Counted from the first letter of the stretch, positions 10,715 to 23,952 are shown. The stretch is DNA of 45,349 nt from Glaciozyma antarctica PI12 (GCA_002917775.1 KZ627160.1:528076-573424); one strand, 5' to 3'. The notes: a model not told the origin generated them from the letters alone. Numbers and translations are program-made.

Positions 10715-13700
10715 TCAAGCGAGCATCGCGCTTGCTGTCCGCCTGAAAGGTGTACCCTGCCTCGGCGCCGCTGCAAAGCGGTCCTTGGACGACAGATTCT
10801 CCTTCGTAGCGACGACCGTATCCCTCGTACCCGTCAGCATTATGCTGCTCGACCGCGATCGCGAGAGGACGGGTGCCAGAGGCTGCGGAGCCTCGCTCGC
10901 CGTCCGTCTTGAGGAGACGCCGAACGCGAGGGAAGGCTTGCGAACGGCTTGCGGGGCGTGGGAGGGAGTTTCGAAGCTGGAACGCGTAGGGCGAGCTGCG
11001 GTGGAAGGGATGCTGGCGGAGAGTGCTGGGCGTGTCGTCGACGGGCTGGGCTTGACTGCCGTCCGCTTCCGGAATTCCAGCTCCATCTGTTTCGACTGCG
11101 CCAGCATAAGGTCAGCAACATCAAGCGACGGACAGGGCAAGGAACGTACCTGCAAAGCCATGTTGAGGCCGAGGTTATCCTCCTCGAGCTCGGCTCTCGA
11201 CTTGCGAAGGCGAATGATTTTGACTGAGAGACCCAACATCAGCGGCAGCTCACAGTGAGAGGAGGGACGAAAAAACGCACCTTCTCGATCGGCCGATTCC
11301 CGCCGCAAAGTCTGCACCAGCTCCTTCAGGCGGTTACACTCCTGTTGAAGCGTCTCGCACTTTGCAGTCTTGCCCGCCAAAGCCGTCTGCAGCGCCTCGT
11401 ACTTTGCGATGCGCGACGCGAGTGCCGTCTGGGCCTCTCCGAGCTTGAGGTCTCGCTCGTCGAGCATGGCGTCCATATCGCGGCGGAGCGATTCAAGATC
11501 CTTGTGCGCCTGATGAAGCGCGACGCTCTTCTTGCTGGCGCTCGCCTCGACTTCTGCGACCTTGCCGAATAGCTCCCGCTGCGCGTCGCCTGCTTCCCTC
11601 CAGGCCGCTTCGTGCTCCTGGAAGATTTCGTCCTTGTACCGCACCGCTTCGAGGTGACCATCGACGTCGATCTCGAGCTGCTCGATCCTCACGCGAGCGT
11701 CGTCCAATTCCGCCTCGCTCGCCACCCTGGCCCGATGCTCCTCCGCCAGCTCGTCCCTCGCTCGATCCAAATCGGCGCGCGCATCAAACTGAGCCGTCTC
11801 GAGCGCGTGCTGCAGCTGACGAGCGTGCTCAATTGCCTTGGCGACGTCCTCTCGCGCAAGCCGGTTCTGCTCGCGAAGGGTGCCGATCGTCTCGGCCTGC
11901 GCTTCGCCGTGGCGCACCTGGGCGTCGAGCTCCGCCTTGGCGATACTCGTATCCCGCGCCGCTTCCTCGAGTCGCGTGTGGATGTCGACTTCTGCGGCGT
12001 GAGAGAGGGGCGTAGACGACGAAGGAGGGGTCGTCCTGAGGCCCGCGATGACACGATCGCGCTCGTCGAGTTCCTGCCTAAGACGACCGTACGTATCCGT
12101 CCTATCCCGCTTCGCCTCGTCAGCCAGATCGACCGCGGTCGAGAGGTCCTCCCTCAGCTGATCCCGCTCTCCCGCCACGCGCGAACGCATCGCCTCCGCT
12201 TCCGCCTGCGATGCTTGAGCATGTCGAAGACGAATCTCGCCATCGCGAACGGTACTGCGACTCCGCTGCAGCTCGCTCCGCAGTCCCGTCATCTCCTCGT
12301 CGACCCGGAGAGTGTTCTTCCGATCCATAGCCGTCCGCGTCTCGAGCTCGGCCGTAAGCCTTTCGACGAGGTCCTCAAGCGTCTCGAGCTTGACGCGATC
12401 CGCCTCGTTCCCGCGCTGCGCCTGCGCCGCACGCTCGAGGTGAGCCGCTTCCTCCATCGCACCCTGCCACGCTGTTTCGACTTCGTCCTTCTGCTGGCGG
12501 AGGTTACCGATCATCGCATCCTTGCGATCGATCTCGTCGCGGAGGTTGGTGATGAGGGAGGAGAGGAGGAAGCGCTGGGAGGAAGAGTTGGCAAGCATGT
12601 CGCCTTGCGCCGAAAGGAGGGAGTGGATGAGGCCGAGGTCGGCGGGATTGCCGCCTTGGAGGGAGAAGGGGTTTAGCGAGGGAGCGCAGATGGCGGACTG
12701 GCTTCGAGCGTGTCGGCGAGGAGGGTCTGGCGTCGCTTCGTGGAGGACGACTTGGCCGGTGAGGGAGGAAGTGAGGGAGGGGATGAGGGTGGGAAGGGCG
12801 GTGGGCGGGGAGACGAAGAGGCGACGCCGAGTAGAGGTAATCTGAGAGCTGCAGATGGATTGGCGCACGTTGGAGCGAGGAGAGGTGGAGGTGGTCGATC
12901 CGGACTGCGGAAGGAGAGGTTAGAAAGAGAGCTGAAGCGAAATCACTCCAGGAAAGCACCTCTTCCTCGACAGGAGAAAGGAAAAGGGTCTTGGGCGAGT
13001 CGGCCTCCAGGAAGATCTGCTTGGTCGACGACGAGAACGCGGGCGTCTTGACCGCAAGGTCCATCGAGAGGTCGGTCTCTACCGTCTCGACGACGTCGTT
13101 TGCCACTCGTGCCGCCCGAGTTGGCACGGGAGGCACCGGGGAGGCCATCTTCGCAGGCGAAAAGTACAGCGACTTGCCATCTGGCAAACCGTCGTCCATC
13201 ACCGTCGTCGTCCATCACCGTCGCGCGGCGTTTCGACCCTCGCCCCGGACTCGAATCTGCGGTCGGCGTCCCGTACATCGCGCCTCCACTCGACGACCGC
13301 TCCATCTGAACAATCCTCCCCAGCTCGTCCGCCGCAAACGCGCTCGATCGAGCGCGCCTCGTAAGAAAGTCGCGGCCAAAGGAGGAGAGACGGCGAGAGG
13401 TCGATCGGGACGATGCGGCGGTGGCGAAGGAGGTGGAGGGAGAGGCGAAGGACGTCGAGGAGGAGAAGCTGAGAGAGGTGTCGGAGGTGTCGGCTGGTAG
13501 AGAGGGGGTGGGGTTGGGAAGAGGTGCGGGTGGGGCGACTGAGGGGAGATGCGGCGAGAGGGGTACGGGTGCCGGAGATTGCGATTGCTTTGGCGTAGTG
13601 GAAAGGAAGGGAGAAGCGTTGAAGGTGAAGGAGGGGAGGAGGGTCGCTGGTGATGCGCGAGTGGCTGTCGAAGGGGAAGTGGGAGGGCTGAGCGAAGGGG

Positions 13701-15233
13701 GTGGTGGGGAAAGGTCGGGAAGGCTAATGACGCTTGCTTCCTCGTCTTGCTCCTCGATAGTCTCCGCGACCGACCAGTCGTGGCTCACGCCTGCGAACCT
13801 CGGTGCCGAAGTATCGAAGATGTTGTCCTCGAGGAATCCTAGCATCTTGGGACGCTCGACGCCGGCCTCGACCTCGTGCAGAAGATCCGTCGACGTCGGA
13901 GACGAGATCGTGACCCGGGGATGATCCGCCGATGCGGGGAGAGAGGTGTTGACGAGCGAGGCGTCGGCAAAGGAGGATTCGGGGCTGGGGATGGCGGCCT
14001 GGAGCTTGCTGAGGAAGGAAGCGACAGCGTGGTCACTGTGCCCCGAGGAAGTAGACGAGTCTCCCTCTGAGCCGAACGACGCACTCGCGTCCTGGCTCCG
14101 GTCGCCGTCCGACAACGCGCGGCTGCCGGACTCGTCGTGGTCCTGCTCCTCGTCGTCTCCTGCGTCCGCGAAACGTGCCATGCTCGGAGGTGTCGTCTGG
14201 CGCGTCGACGCCGAGAAGCGTACGCTCATGCCGGTGCCAGGCGTGTTGGGAGCTTTGAGGATCGCCTTGACGGCGGAGGACAGGCAATGCGCGGTGGGGG
14301 AGTCGTCGCGGAGGATGGGAGTGGGAGGGGGTGGGGGTTTGCCGATGAGAGGGGAGGGGCAGAGGGAGAGAGGGGAGAAGTGGACCTGGAGAGGAGGGAC
14401 GGGGGCGCGGGAGGTCGAGACGCGGTGAAGGGGTGGGGAGTCGAGGTCGATAAGGCGTACGGTCGACGAGCGAGCCGAGCTCTCCCCTTGCTGCTGAAAT
14501 CCAGCTCCTCCTGCTGCATCCCGCGTCCCAGATCCTCCCAGCGGTAACTCTGACCTCAGCTCCTCCTGACTTGCGTCTCCCCAGTTCAAGCTCGCCATCT
14601 CCTCGACGCTGCTGAGGTGCCACTCCCCACTGCTCTCCGCGGCCAAAGGGGGAGAGTAGATCCCTTCGCCTTGACCGTCGTCCTGATCTGAGCTGCCTGC
14701 GCGACGGGGAGGAGAGGTGGGGCTTGCCAAGCTCGGTCGCGTCGACTCCTCCCACGAATCGACAGATACGTCCCGGCGCCGCTCCACCTCTTGAACCTTC
14801 TCAGGAGTATCGGCCAGAATCTCCATCTCGGCGGCGTCCAGAGAGTCGAGCGAGGCGAAGGAGGAGAGGTCCTTGGGGAGGGAGGTGCTCTTGCGGAAGA
14901 CGCTAAAGGAGGGGTGGGCGGCTAGGACGTTGGTGATGACTTGAGAGCCGCTTGCGCTGAGCGTCCTAGGCGAGTTTCGGCGGTTCTGAGGCGTAGAGGG
15001 AGGGAGGGGCGCTGCGTCTGCACGCGGAGGTCAAGTCAATCAACACGAGAGGGAAAGGAGGAAGGTGGCTTACCTCGAGCTGATGCGGTGGGACTGATGT
15101 TCTGGTTGAGTTCCCTTGTTGGTGTTGTTGACTGTGGCTGCTCGCTGTCGATAGCGGTGGTGGTCGTGGTGGTCCCCTTCTCCCCTCGAAGCCAGACTGA
15201 TGAGATTGAGTTGGAGAGCCAGCTTGACGACAT
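10715..15233 (-). CDS. Coiled-coil protein with Ser/Pro-rich N-terminus, function unknown
   Basis: Five exons fit: from about 15,233 to 15,074, then 15,017-12,960, 12,904-11,281, 11,223-11,150 and 11,095-10,715. The N-terminal 700 or so residues are disordered and phosphosite-rich, with VKAILKAPNTPGTGMSVRFS, a pattern seen in spindle-pole and kinetochore proteins, and LGFLEDNIFDTSAP. The middle (about 12,600-11,160) is a continuous coiled coil (RKNTLRVDEEMTGLRSELQR and similar heptads). The tail is basic and Ser-rich and ends FRRTASAMLA. A spindle-pole, cytokinesis or polarity scaffold is possible, but I recognise no family. The start is uncertain: ATG at 15,233 is the conservative choice, with in-frame ATGs up to 15,479. 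A 16-bp duplication at 13,191-13,222 breaks the frame. Confidence 0.7.
13191..13222. repeat. 16-bp perfect tandem duplication inside a coding exon
   Basis: The unit gtcgtccatcaccgtc occurs twice, at 13,191-13,206 and 13,207-13,222. On the minus (coding) strand the frame before it reads SKRRATVMDD and the open frame after it reads DDGLPDGKSLYFSPAKM. One copy alone would join the two frames. Confidence 0.9.
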
Positions 15234-15717
15234 GCTTGAATGGCTAAGGAGTTCCGCTTCACCTTGAGTTGGAGGGAGCGGCGTGTCAGACGGGGCCGAG
15301 GAGGTCGAAGGAAAGAGAAGAAGAGAAAACAACAGGAGGAGGACGAAGCAGCGTGACCCAAGGGCGCGGACCCTTTCGTCCACTTTGGGCGGAGCGAGTT
15401 GGAGCGAGGTTCCACTCAGAGCGTTCTGCCTCTCGTTTGAGTCGAGTTTGAACTCGTATTCAGATAGCATGGAAGACATTTACGCCTTTGAGAGAGCAGG
15501 GGAGCAGTACAAGGTCGCAGAAGTTGCGAAGCACAGCACACACATTCGAAGCCGGTCAAGGCCAGCTCAGCGTTCCAAGACGGGCGAGAGGAGCAAAGGG
15601 AGTCGCGTGAGAGTACTCTTCACACGCAGATGCGCTTGAACTCGCAAGACCATCAGCCTCGGGGAATCTAGATTGTTACAACAAATCGCGAATCACGGAA
15701 GCTCCCATCTTCACTGC

Positions 15718-17028
<1,311 letters not shown>

Positions 17029-17219
17029 AGCGTGTACGAGGTGACTTGGGTCGGGAGGGAGGAAGGACAGAAAAAGGTACGAAGGAGCTGAGCCGAGGCG
17101 GGAGGGGACGATACAGACTCCAAAGACTTGGGCCTGAGCAGTGACAGAGCCAGTGCCGGCTCCTCTCCTCAGCAACTCGACCCAGGCGTATACACTCAGC
17201 CGGTTAGGGAGTACACACG
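17029..17219. promoter_or_regulatory. Bidirectional promoter between DIM1 and the AP-1 beta gene
   Basis: The 191 bp between the two divergent ATGs must carry both leaders and promoters. I see no distinct motif. Confidence 0.45.
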
Positions 17220-20130
17220 ATGCAGAGTCGCACGCCGCGCTTTACGGCCCCGAAACGCGGTGAGAATGCGTAAGTCCTCCCACGCACGCACTCTCCTTGA
17301 CCTGCTGCTCAACGTTCCTGTGCACCACCAGCGAGCTTCGCGAGGACCTCAACTCCGGTTACAAGGATGTACGGAAGGAGGCCATCAAGCGCGTGATTGC
17401 TTCGATGACTGTGGGCAAGGTGCGCGCTACTCAGCTCCGAGAGACGTGGAGGTTGGTGCTGATAGTGTTGGACGCAGGACGTGTCTTCTCTCTTCCCCTC
17501 CGTCTTGAAGAACATGCAAACGGACGAGTAGGTCCTCAGCAGCTTTACCAGTCCATCCCCGCTGACGCCCTGCCCAGTCTCGAGCAGAAGAAGCTCGTCT
17601 ATCTCTACCTCATGAACTACGCGAAGACCCAACCCGAGCTGGTCATCCTCGCCGTCAACACGTTCGTCAAGGTGAGCATAGCCCAGCCAAGGAGCCACGA
17701 GGAAGGAAGCTAAAGTCGAAGCGCAGGATACCGACGACCCAAACCCCCTCATCCGCGCCCTCGCCATCCGCACCATGGGCTGCCTCCGCGCCGACAAGAT
17801 CCTCGACTACATCTGTGACCCTCTCCGCAAGTGCCTTCGCGATGACAACCCCTACGTGCGCAAAACTGCCGCGATTGGCGTCGTCAAGCTTTACGACATG
17901 CGACCATCCCTCGCCGTCGACAACGGCTTCGTTACGCAGCTTCAGGACATGGTGACCGACAGCAACCCGATGGTGAGCTTGAAGTGGGCTTGAGGATATG
18001 AACTGGAGCTAACGCGCGAGTGCAGGTGGTCGCCAACGCCGTGATCGCCCTCACGGAGATCCAGGAATCAGCAGAGGACGACTCCATCTTTGTTCTCGAC
18101 TCGACGACGCTAGGACGGCTTCTCGTCGCTTTGGGGGAGTGCACAGAATGGGGTCGGATAGCCATTCTCAACGCGGTAGCCAAGTACAAGGCGGAGGACG
18201 AGAAGGAGGCGGAGCACATCTGCGAGCGTGTGATCCCGCAGTTCCAGCATGCCAACGGGAGTGTCGTTCTCGCCGCCATCAAGGTGAGTTCTTACCGGGA
18301 CTAGAAGGAGGGAACGACGCGCTGACGCTGGCTCGACGCGCAGGTCATCATGATTCACGTTCGCGACGTGACGAGGGACGACTTTGTCAAGGGCATCATG
18401 CGCAAGATGGGCCCTCCTCTCGGTCAGTACTCGCAAGTGCGCTGCGTGATATTAAAGCTGACGAGCCTCCTCTTAGTGACGCTTGTCTCCTCGGCGCCGG
18501 AGGTCCAATGGGTCGCCCTGCGAAACATCAACCTCATCCTTCAAAAGCGACCCGACGCTTTAGCGAACGAGATGCGCGTCTTCTTCTGCAAGTACAACGA
18601 CCCGCCGTACGTCAAGGTCGAGAAGCTCGAGATCATGATCAAGCTCGCGACCGAGAAGAACGTCGACACGTTTTTGAGCGAGCTCAAGGAGTGCGCCGCT
18701 TCCTCGTCTTTTGGGTCGTTCCAGTACTCACTTTCTGTCCGCAGATATGCTTCCGAGGTTGACGTTGACTTTGTGCGGAAGGCGGTGCGAGCGATTGGGC
18801 AATGCGCCATCAAGATCGAGGCGGCGGCTGAGCGATGCGTGAACGTTTTGCTGGATCTCATTTCGACGAGGGTCAGCTACGTCGTTCAGGAGTCTATCGT
18901 GGTGATCAAGGTGCGCTTTACGTCCTCCTGTAGTTGAACGTGTACTCACCGACGCTGCTCGCACGCAGGACATCTTCCGCAAGTACCCTCAGCGCTACGA
19001 GGGCATCATTCCGACACTATGCGCTTCTCTGGAAGAGCTGGACGAGCCGGAAGCCAAGGCTTCGCTGATCTGGATCTTGGGAGAATACGCCGACAAGATC
19101 GACAACGCCGACGAGCTCATCGGGACCTTCCTCGACAACTACGCCGAGGAGCCGATCCAGGTACGTCTCCCACTAGTCCTCGCGTACAGAGCGTCGCTCA
19201 CACCCACTTCTCGCTGCAGGTTCAACTACAGGCCCTCACCGCGGTCGTCAAGCTCTTCCTCCAGAAGCCCGAATCGGCGCAGGCGCTCGTTCAACGCGTC
19301 TTGGCTCTCGCGACGAAGACGGCGGACTCGCCTGATCTCCGCGATCGTGCCTACATTCAATGGCGGCTTCTCAGCAGCGATACGGAGGCTGCAAAGGTGC
19401 GTCATGACTGCCTCCCACGGCTCTTGCTCGTTGCTGATGCCGTGTCGTGCTAGGCCGTCATTCTCGCCGCTCGGCCGCCTATCGCTCTACCAGCAACGTC
19501 GGTTCCCGCTGGACTCTTGGAGGAGCTTATTGGCGAGCTAGGATCTCTCAGGTGCGTCCACTCCTAGCTTTGACCCGACGCAGTCCTAACGAATCGCCGT
19601 CTCTTTCGCAGCGCCGTCTACCACAAGTACGTTCTGACCGCATCGCCCTCCCCTCGCTTTGGCTGACCTTCTTCTCGCAGGCCCGTCCAGGCTTTCATTG
19701 CTGGTGGCAAGCTCGGCGCCGATCAGATCTCCACGCAGCGCAGCGAGTCGACTGGACGAGAAGCAGCTCTGGCGACGCTGGTCGCAGGGCAAAAGGCGGA
19801 GAACGTGAGTGGCGCCTTCCAGCGCAGATTGTACGTGCTGACGCGCGGACCGTGCAGCTTCTGGATTTCGACGACGACGAGCCGACGGAAGGAGGAGCGG
19901 GAGATATGTTCGCTGCGCCGTCAGTCTCGGCGGCCGCGTCGAACCCGCTTGATGGTGAGGGATCTTGGTACTGACTTCCACGAGGTTTGCTAACGCTCTC
20001 TTTCGCAGACCTCCTGGGATTGTTCGACGCCGCACCCGCACCGTCGACGCCGGCGAATGGGTTTGGCGCTGCGCCAAAGTCGGCAGCAGCGGCACCGTTG
20101 GGAGGTGATTTGCTGGGGGATCTTTTCTGA
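17220..20130 (+). CDS. APL2: AP-1 clathrin adaptor complex, beta subunit
   Basis: Large beta chain of the AP-1 adaptor, which recruits clathrin and cargo at the trans-Golgi and endosomes. The ATG at 17,220 gives [20 protein letters not shown], then the trunk repeats ([115 protein letters not shown]), all highly conserved. More than ten short introns are spliced in frame. After the trunk comes a short hinge with a clathrin box (LLDFD) and an end of LLGDLF. No appendage (ear) domain follows, as in other fungal AP-1 beta chains. AP-1 and AP-2 beta trunks are alike, so the AP-1 choice rests on the missing ear and is inference. The stop lies 15 bp from that of the convergent neighbour. Confidence 0.88.
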
Positions 20131-20145
20131 TGTAGGAGAATGCAA

Positions 20146-22791
20146 CTACTTGTCGCTCGCACACAGCACGAGAAAGAAGCGACCTGTCGTAAATCGTAGA
20201 TTCGTCACGAAGTCGACCCTGCTCCTCCTACGCCCCGACTCCAGCAACTCCCCCGCAGCCCAGCCCGGCTGAATCTCCTCAAGCTTGACACCCGATTTGA
20301 GGGAAAGTAGGATGAACGCCGCTCCCCTCGTCTTGCAATCGTTCTTGTAGTGCCTGCAGACAAGTCCGTCAGCCAGCGAGCGAGAACACGAGGAGAGGAA
20401 AGGCAGCTCACTCGCGCATCTCGTTCTTCGAGGTATCCTCCTTCATCGGGCATCTTGGGCATCGCCAGCGAACTACTGAGGCTTTGGAACCGCGTGCACC
20501 GGCGATCCAGTGGCGAACTTCGTAGGCCGCGATGCAGTCCAAAATGCCGTCGAGGTCTGCGACAAGATCGTAGGTCGCGACGAGCTTCTTCCACTGCGAC
20601 GCGGTCCCGATCCATTTCAGGCCTGCGCGTAGAGATCAGAGATGCGCCGATGCAAAGCTGCGAAGAGAGACGTAGCAATCTCGCTCCCGTCAGCGTGCTC
20701 CTCTCCACTCCCTCCAATCTCTCCTCTGCTCGCTTATCAAAAGCCCTCGAAAAAGCTTCTTCTTTTCCTGGAAGCTCCCCACCCTCTAACAACTCTCCAG
20801 CAACCTCGAGAGCAACCTCGAGCGCGGGGCTCCGCCAGTTCCGCCAATTCCTCCTGCTTTACTTTGAGCGGAACCTCCGCCTTGAGCTCGTCTTCTTTTT
20901 TCTCGAGCGCAAGTCCTAGCGTAGCCCGCATTGAAGTCAGCCCTTGCTCTCGCCCTCCGAAGCACGAAATGACGCACCGTGACCGCAGTCCCCCCGGAAC
21001 GAGTCGTGCGGCATGTCCAACGACGCCAAGTTGACTCTACGAGCCACTGTTGATGCGCCAAGTCAGCTCAACAAGGCGAACGGCTGTCACGGCAAGAACA
21101 CACCATTGGGATCAAGCGGCGGGCTCTCGTCGTCGAGAGGGATGAAGCTGACTCGACTGCAGAGAACGTCTTCGAAGTCTTTCGTAGATTCGAGGGCGGC
21201 GAATAGAGTGTTGCAGCTAGGGCGAGGAGAGGCGTCCGAGTGAGGCTTGAGCGATAGCGCAAGGAAGTCGTCGATCCACTTGACGCCGGTCTGCGGAGGA
21301 AGCTCTTGGAGAGCACTGAACTAGCGTCAGTGGAGCTCTCACGGAAGCTCGAAGGATGGCAGAACTTACGCGGGGAGTAGCGCCGCTTGACCGACGCGCG
21401 TTGAAGCAGGCATGTCCATGTCGATGCGAGGGAAGGGCCATCCTCCCGTCTTCGCCATCAGCCTGACGAAAAGTTATCAGCACCGAGGTCCTTCAATTTA
21501 TAAAGGAAAACGAACATCGTTGCGCCGAGACCGAACCTCGCAGCAGAGTCGGCGATTCCGTAGTTGCTGGCGTTGACGACCTGCGTGTAGATTCTCCAGG
21601 CGTCGTTGTTCTCGCCGAGACCACTTCTGAACTCGTCGACCGCTGCAGTAGCGACGACTTCTGGCGCCGAAGCCCAGGAAAGCGAGCGTGCGATCGAGCT
21701 AACGAGTCGAGCAATCAGTCCCATCTCCCTGTTGGCACAGACGACATACGCGCACCCCTTGCCCGCATCGCCACATCCCACCAATTTTCCACGCGACGTT
21801 GTCCGTCAAAGGATCGACCATAAGGAACACCGTCGCTGGCCCGATAGCGAGGTGTCGAAGTCCTGCCTGCTCGAGCTGCGAGATGCCGGCGAGGGTGTCG
21901 CGAGCGAGGAGAGCGATTGATCCTTCGCCAGCGTTAGCTTCGGCAGCTTCGGAATCGTTGAACGAGCACGCACTTCTCCGAAATCCTCGAGAAGGAGGAA
22001 AGTGCATGGCGTTCCTGCGACGTTGCCGAAACCGACGCCGTGGTGGATGATGATTGACCTGTCCTTGCCCTGAGCGACTTGCTGACGGATCTCGTACTCG
22101 CGAATAAGATCTTGGGCCTGGTGGCCGAATTGTCAGCGACGACCACGACTGATCCAGGAAGAGAGGACGTACGGCTGGCGAATGCTCGTCGCCGAGAGCC
22201 AGCTTCAAGACCAGCGTAATCTTGAGCTCTCCATGATTTGAGAAGATGGGGAGGTAGACGGCAGCTCCACTCTGCAATCACTGTTTTAGCTCCCCGCCCC
22301 ACCCGCGTCCACCGCGAACTAACCTTCCACACCGCCCTCGCATCCCTGCCAAAGTAGTAATACCCATCAAGCGACTCCCAGTATCTACCGCCGTCGCCCC
22401 CAGCACAAATAACTGTAATGTCGGAGCCTTGTGAGAGAGCATTCGGGCGGCGTGGAGCCTGGACGAGAGGCGGAGTGAGGTTGGTGAGGGGGGGGAGAAG
22501 AGCGCACAACAGGAGACGCAGTTCGCCTCCCTCGAGCTCCTCGAGCGTGGACCGGCTTCTGGTTCGTTCAGTCCAACTGCGCACGGCATAAGATCTGGCA
22601 TATCTTGCAGTCAATTAAGCACTCCCAAGCAGTCGTGACCTCGGTGCTTCGACTGAACGCACACACGCAGTGAGATCGACCTGCTCGCACTCTCCGCTCG
22701 CAATCAACGACTTGTTCAGACAAGTCCACTTTTTCGGGACTATATCACTCCCGGAGAAGACAAGCTGGAACGCTACTGGAAGCCGTGACAT
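20146..22791 (-). CDS. Predicted pseudokinase with C-terminal coiled coil and C2HC finger
   Basis: I recognise no named family, but the exons trace a protein-kinase fold. In order: a beta3-like LVLKLAL (about residue 155), an alphaC-like REYEIRQQV, a hinge-like TFLLLEDFGE, a catalytic-loop-like GLRHLAIGPATVFL (about 239), ASAPEVV in place of the APE motif (about 286), and FGLGATM with TGGWPF for subdomain IX. The HRD aspartate is alanine and no DFG is present (GGM or GCG, depending on splicing), so catalysis is unlikely. The C-terminal part has a charged coiled coil and a finger CPRCP...MREHYKNDC (CxxC, H, C). The ATG at 22,791 is joined through a gtgtgt donor. Two joins need short (about 46-nt) introns with weak donors; otherwise two one-base shifts must be assumed. 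The model is hand-built. Confidence 0.6.
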
Positions 22792-23007
22792 TGCCTGCCT
22801 GGCGCGCGCCGCTTCCTGCGAAGCTGATTACCAGGTGCTCCCCCTTGCGCCGCTCCTTTGCCTGCCCCGTCGTCGTGAAGCACTCGCGCAACACAAAGGT
22901 GACAAGAGCAGCACGCTTCCCAGCCGAGCGGTGAAGGAGCGAGGCTGACCTGCGCGTCGTGCGAGTTTTGAAAATACCCGTCGGCGGACGCTCTTCCGGG
23001 AAGCAGA

Positions 23008-23818
23008 ATGAAGAAGAGCAAGTAGCCCTAGGAGGTCTTCGGTGGTTCAAGACGGTTCATACGCGAAATGGGAGCAGGGAGTAGCGAGTAGAGGAGAGCC
23101 AGCCGCCCGCGAAGAAAGGAACGGAAGAAGCAGCAACGGCATGTGGCTATGTAGCTCAATGTGCGTCGTTGCAGAGTGCAAATCCGGCTGGAACGCCGGT
23201 AGAAGCTCCGAAGAAGCATCCTGAACAAGATAAGGAGCGAGCGACGCAGGCCCCGCAGCGTACAGTTGAGAAAGAAGGCGAGGAGGGAAGATGGGCTTTT
23301 CGCAAGGAGAAGCGAGAACTTTGGCAGCAGCTTCGCCTTCGCTCAGGAGCAGGTACGCGGTGGTAGTAAGCTAATCCCCGTTTGCGTGGACGACAAAAAA
23401 CGTCGTCCAGTGAAGAGAGTGAGGAGTTTGGAGAAGAGAGCACAAGCGAGATTTGGGAGGTCTTGCGCCAGATACGCAGGAGCACGGAGGACCGTATACT
23501 CCAGCTGCGCAGGTGCGTAGCTGCAGAATCTGGCCTGCTCTTGCGGCGTTCCTCGCGAGCTGTATCTCGAAAGGTCGAGGAAGGAGTCGAGGAGGAAGCA
23601 GAGAGGGGAGACTTGACGCGGGATTGCCAGGTGCTTGCTACCAGAGCAGCGGATGCCGAGCTTGGATAAGCTTCTTGCACGCTACGGCCGTCGTTCCTGA
23701 GGAGCAAGGTGCGCACATGGAGCTCTTGGACCTCACGACGCCGCGCGGACTCGTCTTGTATGTGGCGCTGCAGTGGTCAGCTCCGCTCCTGTACGACGCG
23801 TGCACTCCCACGCAGTAA
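23008..23818 (+). CDS. Uncharacterised charged coiled-coil protein, model tentative
   Basis: An open frame from about 23,079 (ESQPPAKKGTEEAATACGYV) continues as APKKHPEQDKERATQAP and WAFRKEKRELWQQLRLRSGA. It then splices over an intron of about 80 nt (gtacgcgg, branch gctaat, acceptor gtgaag) to ESEEFGEESTSEIWEVLRQI. It runs on as VEEGVEEEAERGDLTRDCQ, and a last intron leads to EQGAHMELLDLTTPRG and a hydrophobic end LVLYVALQWSAPLLYDACT with TAA at 23,816-23,818. The charged, heptad-like composition and frame-consistent introns argue for a real gene. I cannot connect the ATG at 23,008 (MKKSK) in frame, so the start is unknown. The short hydrophobic C-terminus could be a tail anchor. No family recognised. 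Confidence 0.4.
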
Positions 23819-23952
23819 AGCCCGAGAAAGGAAATCGGCACAAGCAGAAGGTGAGAGTCCAAGCCGAAGAGCCGTTCCCCCAAAGTCGAGCAAGGTGCAC
23901 AGGTGCCTCGTCATCTCTTCCTTCTCCACACCACCGCCCACTGCTGCACCAA

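Noticed and set aside
11612-12676. 354-residue plus-strand open frame
   Set aside because: It lies exactly antisense to the coiled-coil exon. Its Arg/Leu-rich, domain-free sequence is what the complement of a GC-biased Glu/Arg/Ala coding region gives.
17220-20130. AP-2 beta or AP-4 beta assignment for the adaptin
   Set aside because: The trunk matches the AP-1/AP-2 beta type and the protein lacks an appendage, fitting fungal AP-1 beta best. AP-4 beta trunks differ more. AP-2 is not fully excluded.
20646-20870. Pseudogene status of the kinase-like gene, from apparent frame changes
   Set aside because: A 46-nt intron with a gtaaag donor and a 49-nt intron ending gcgcag restore one continuous frame, so decay need not be assumed here.
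22773-23021. Signal-peptide-like minus-strand frame (LFFILLPGRASADG)
   Set aside because: It has no ATG, lies in the divergent region between the pseudokinase gene and the next gene, and turns into low-complexity Gly/Ala/Arg sequence.
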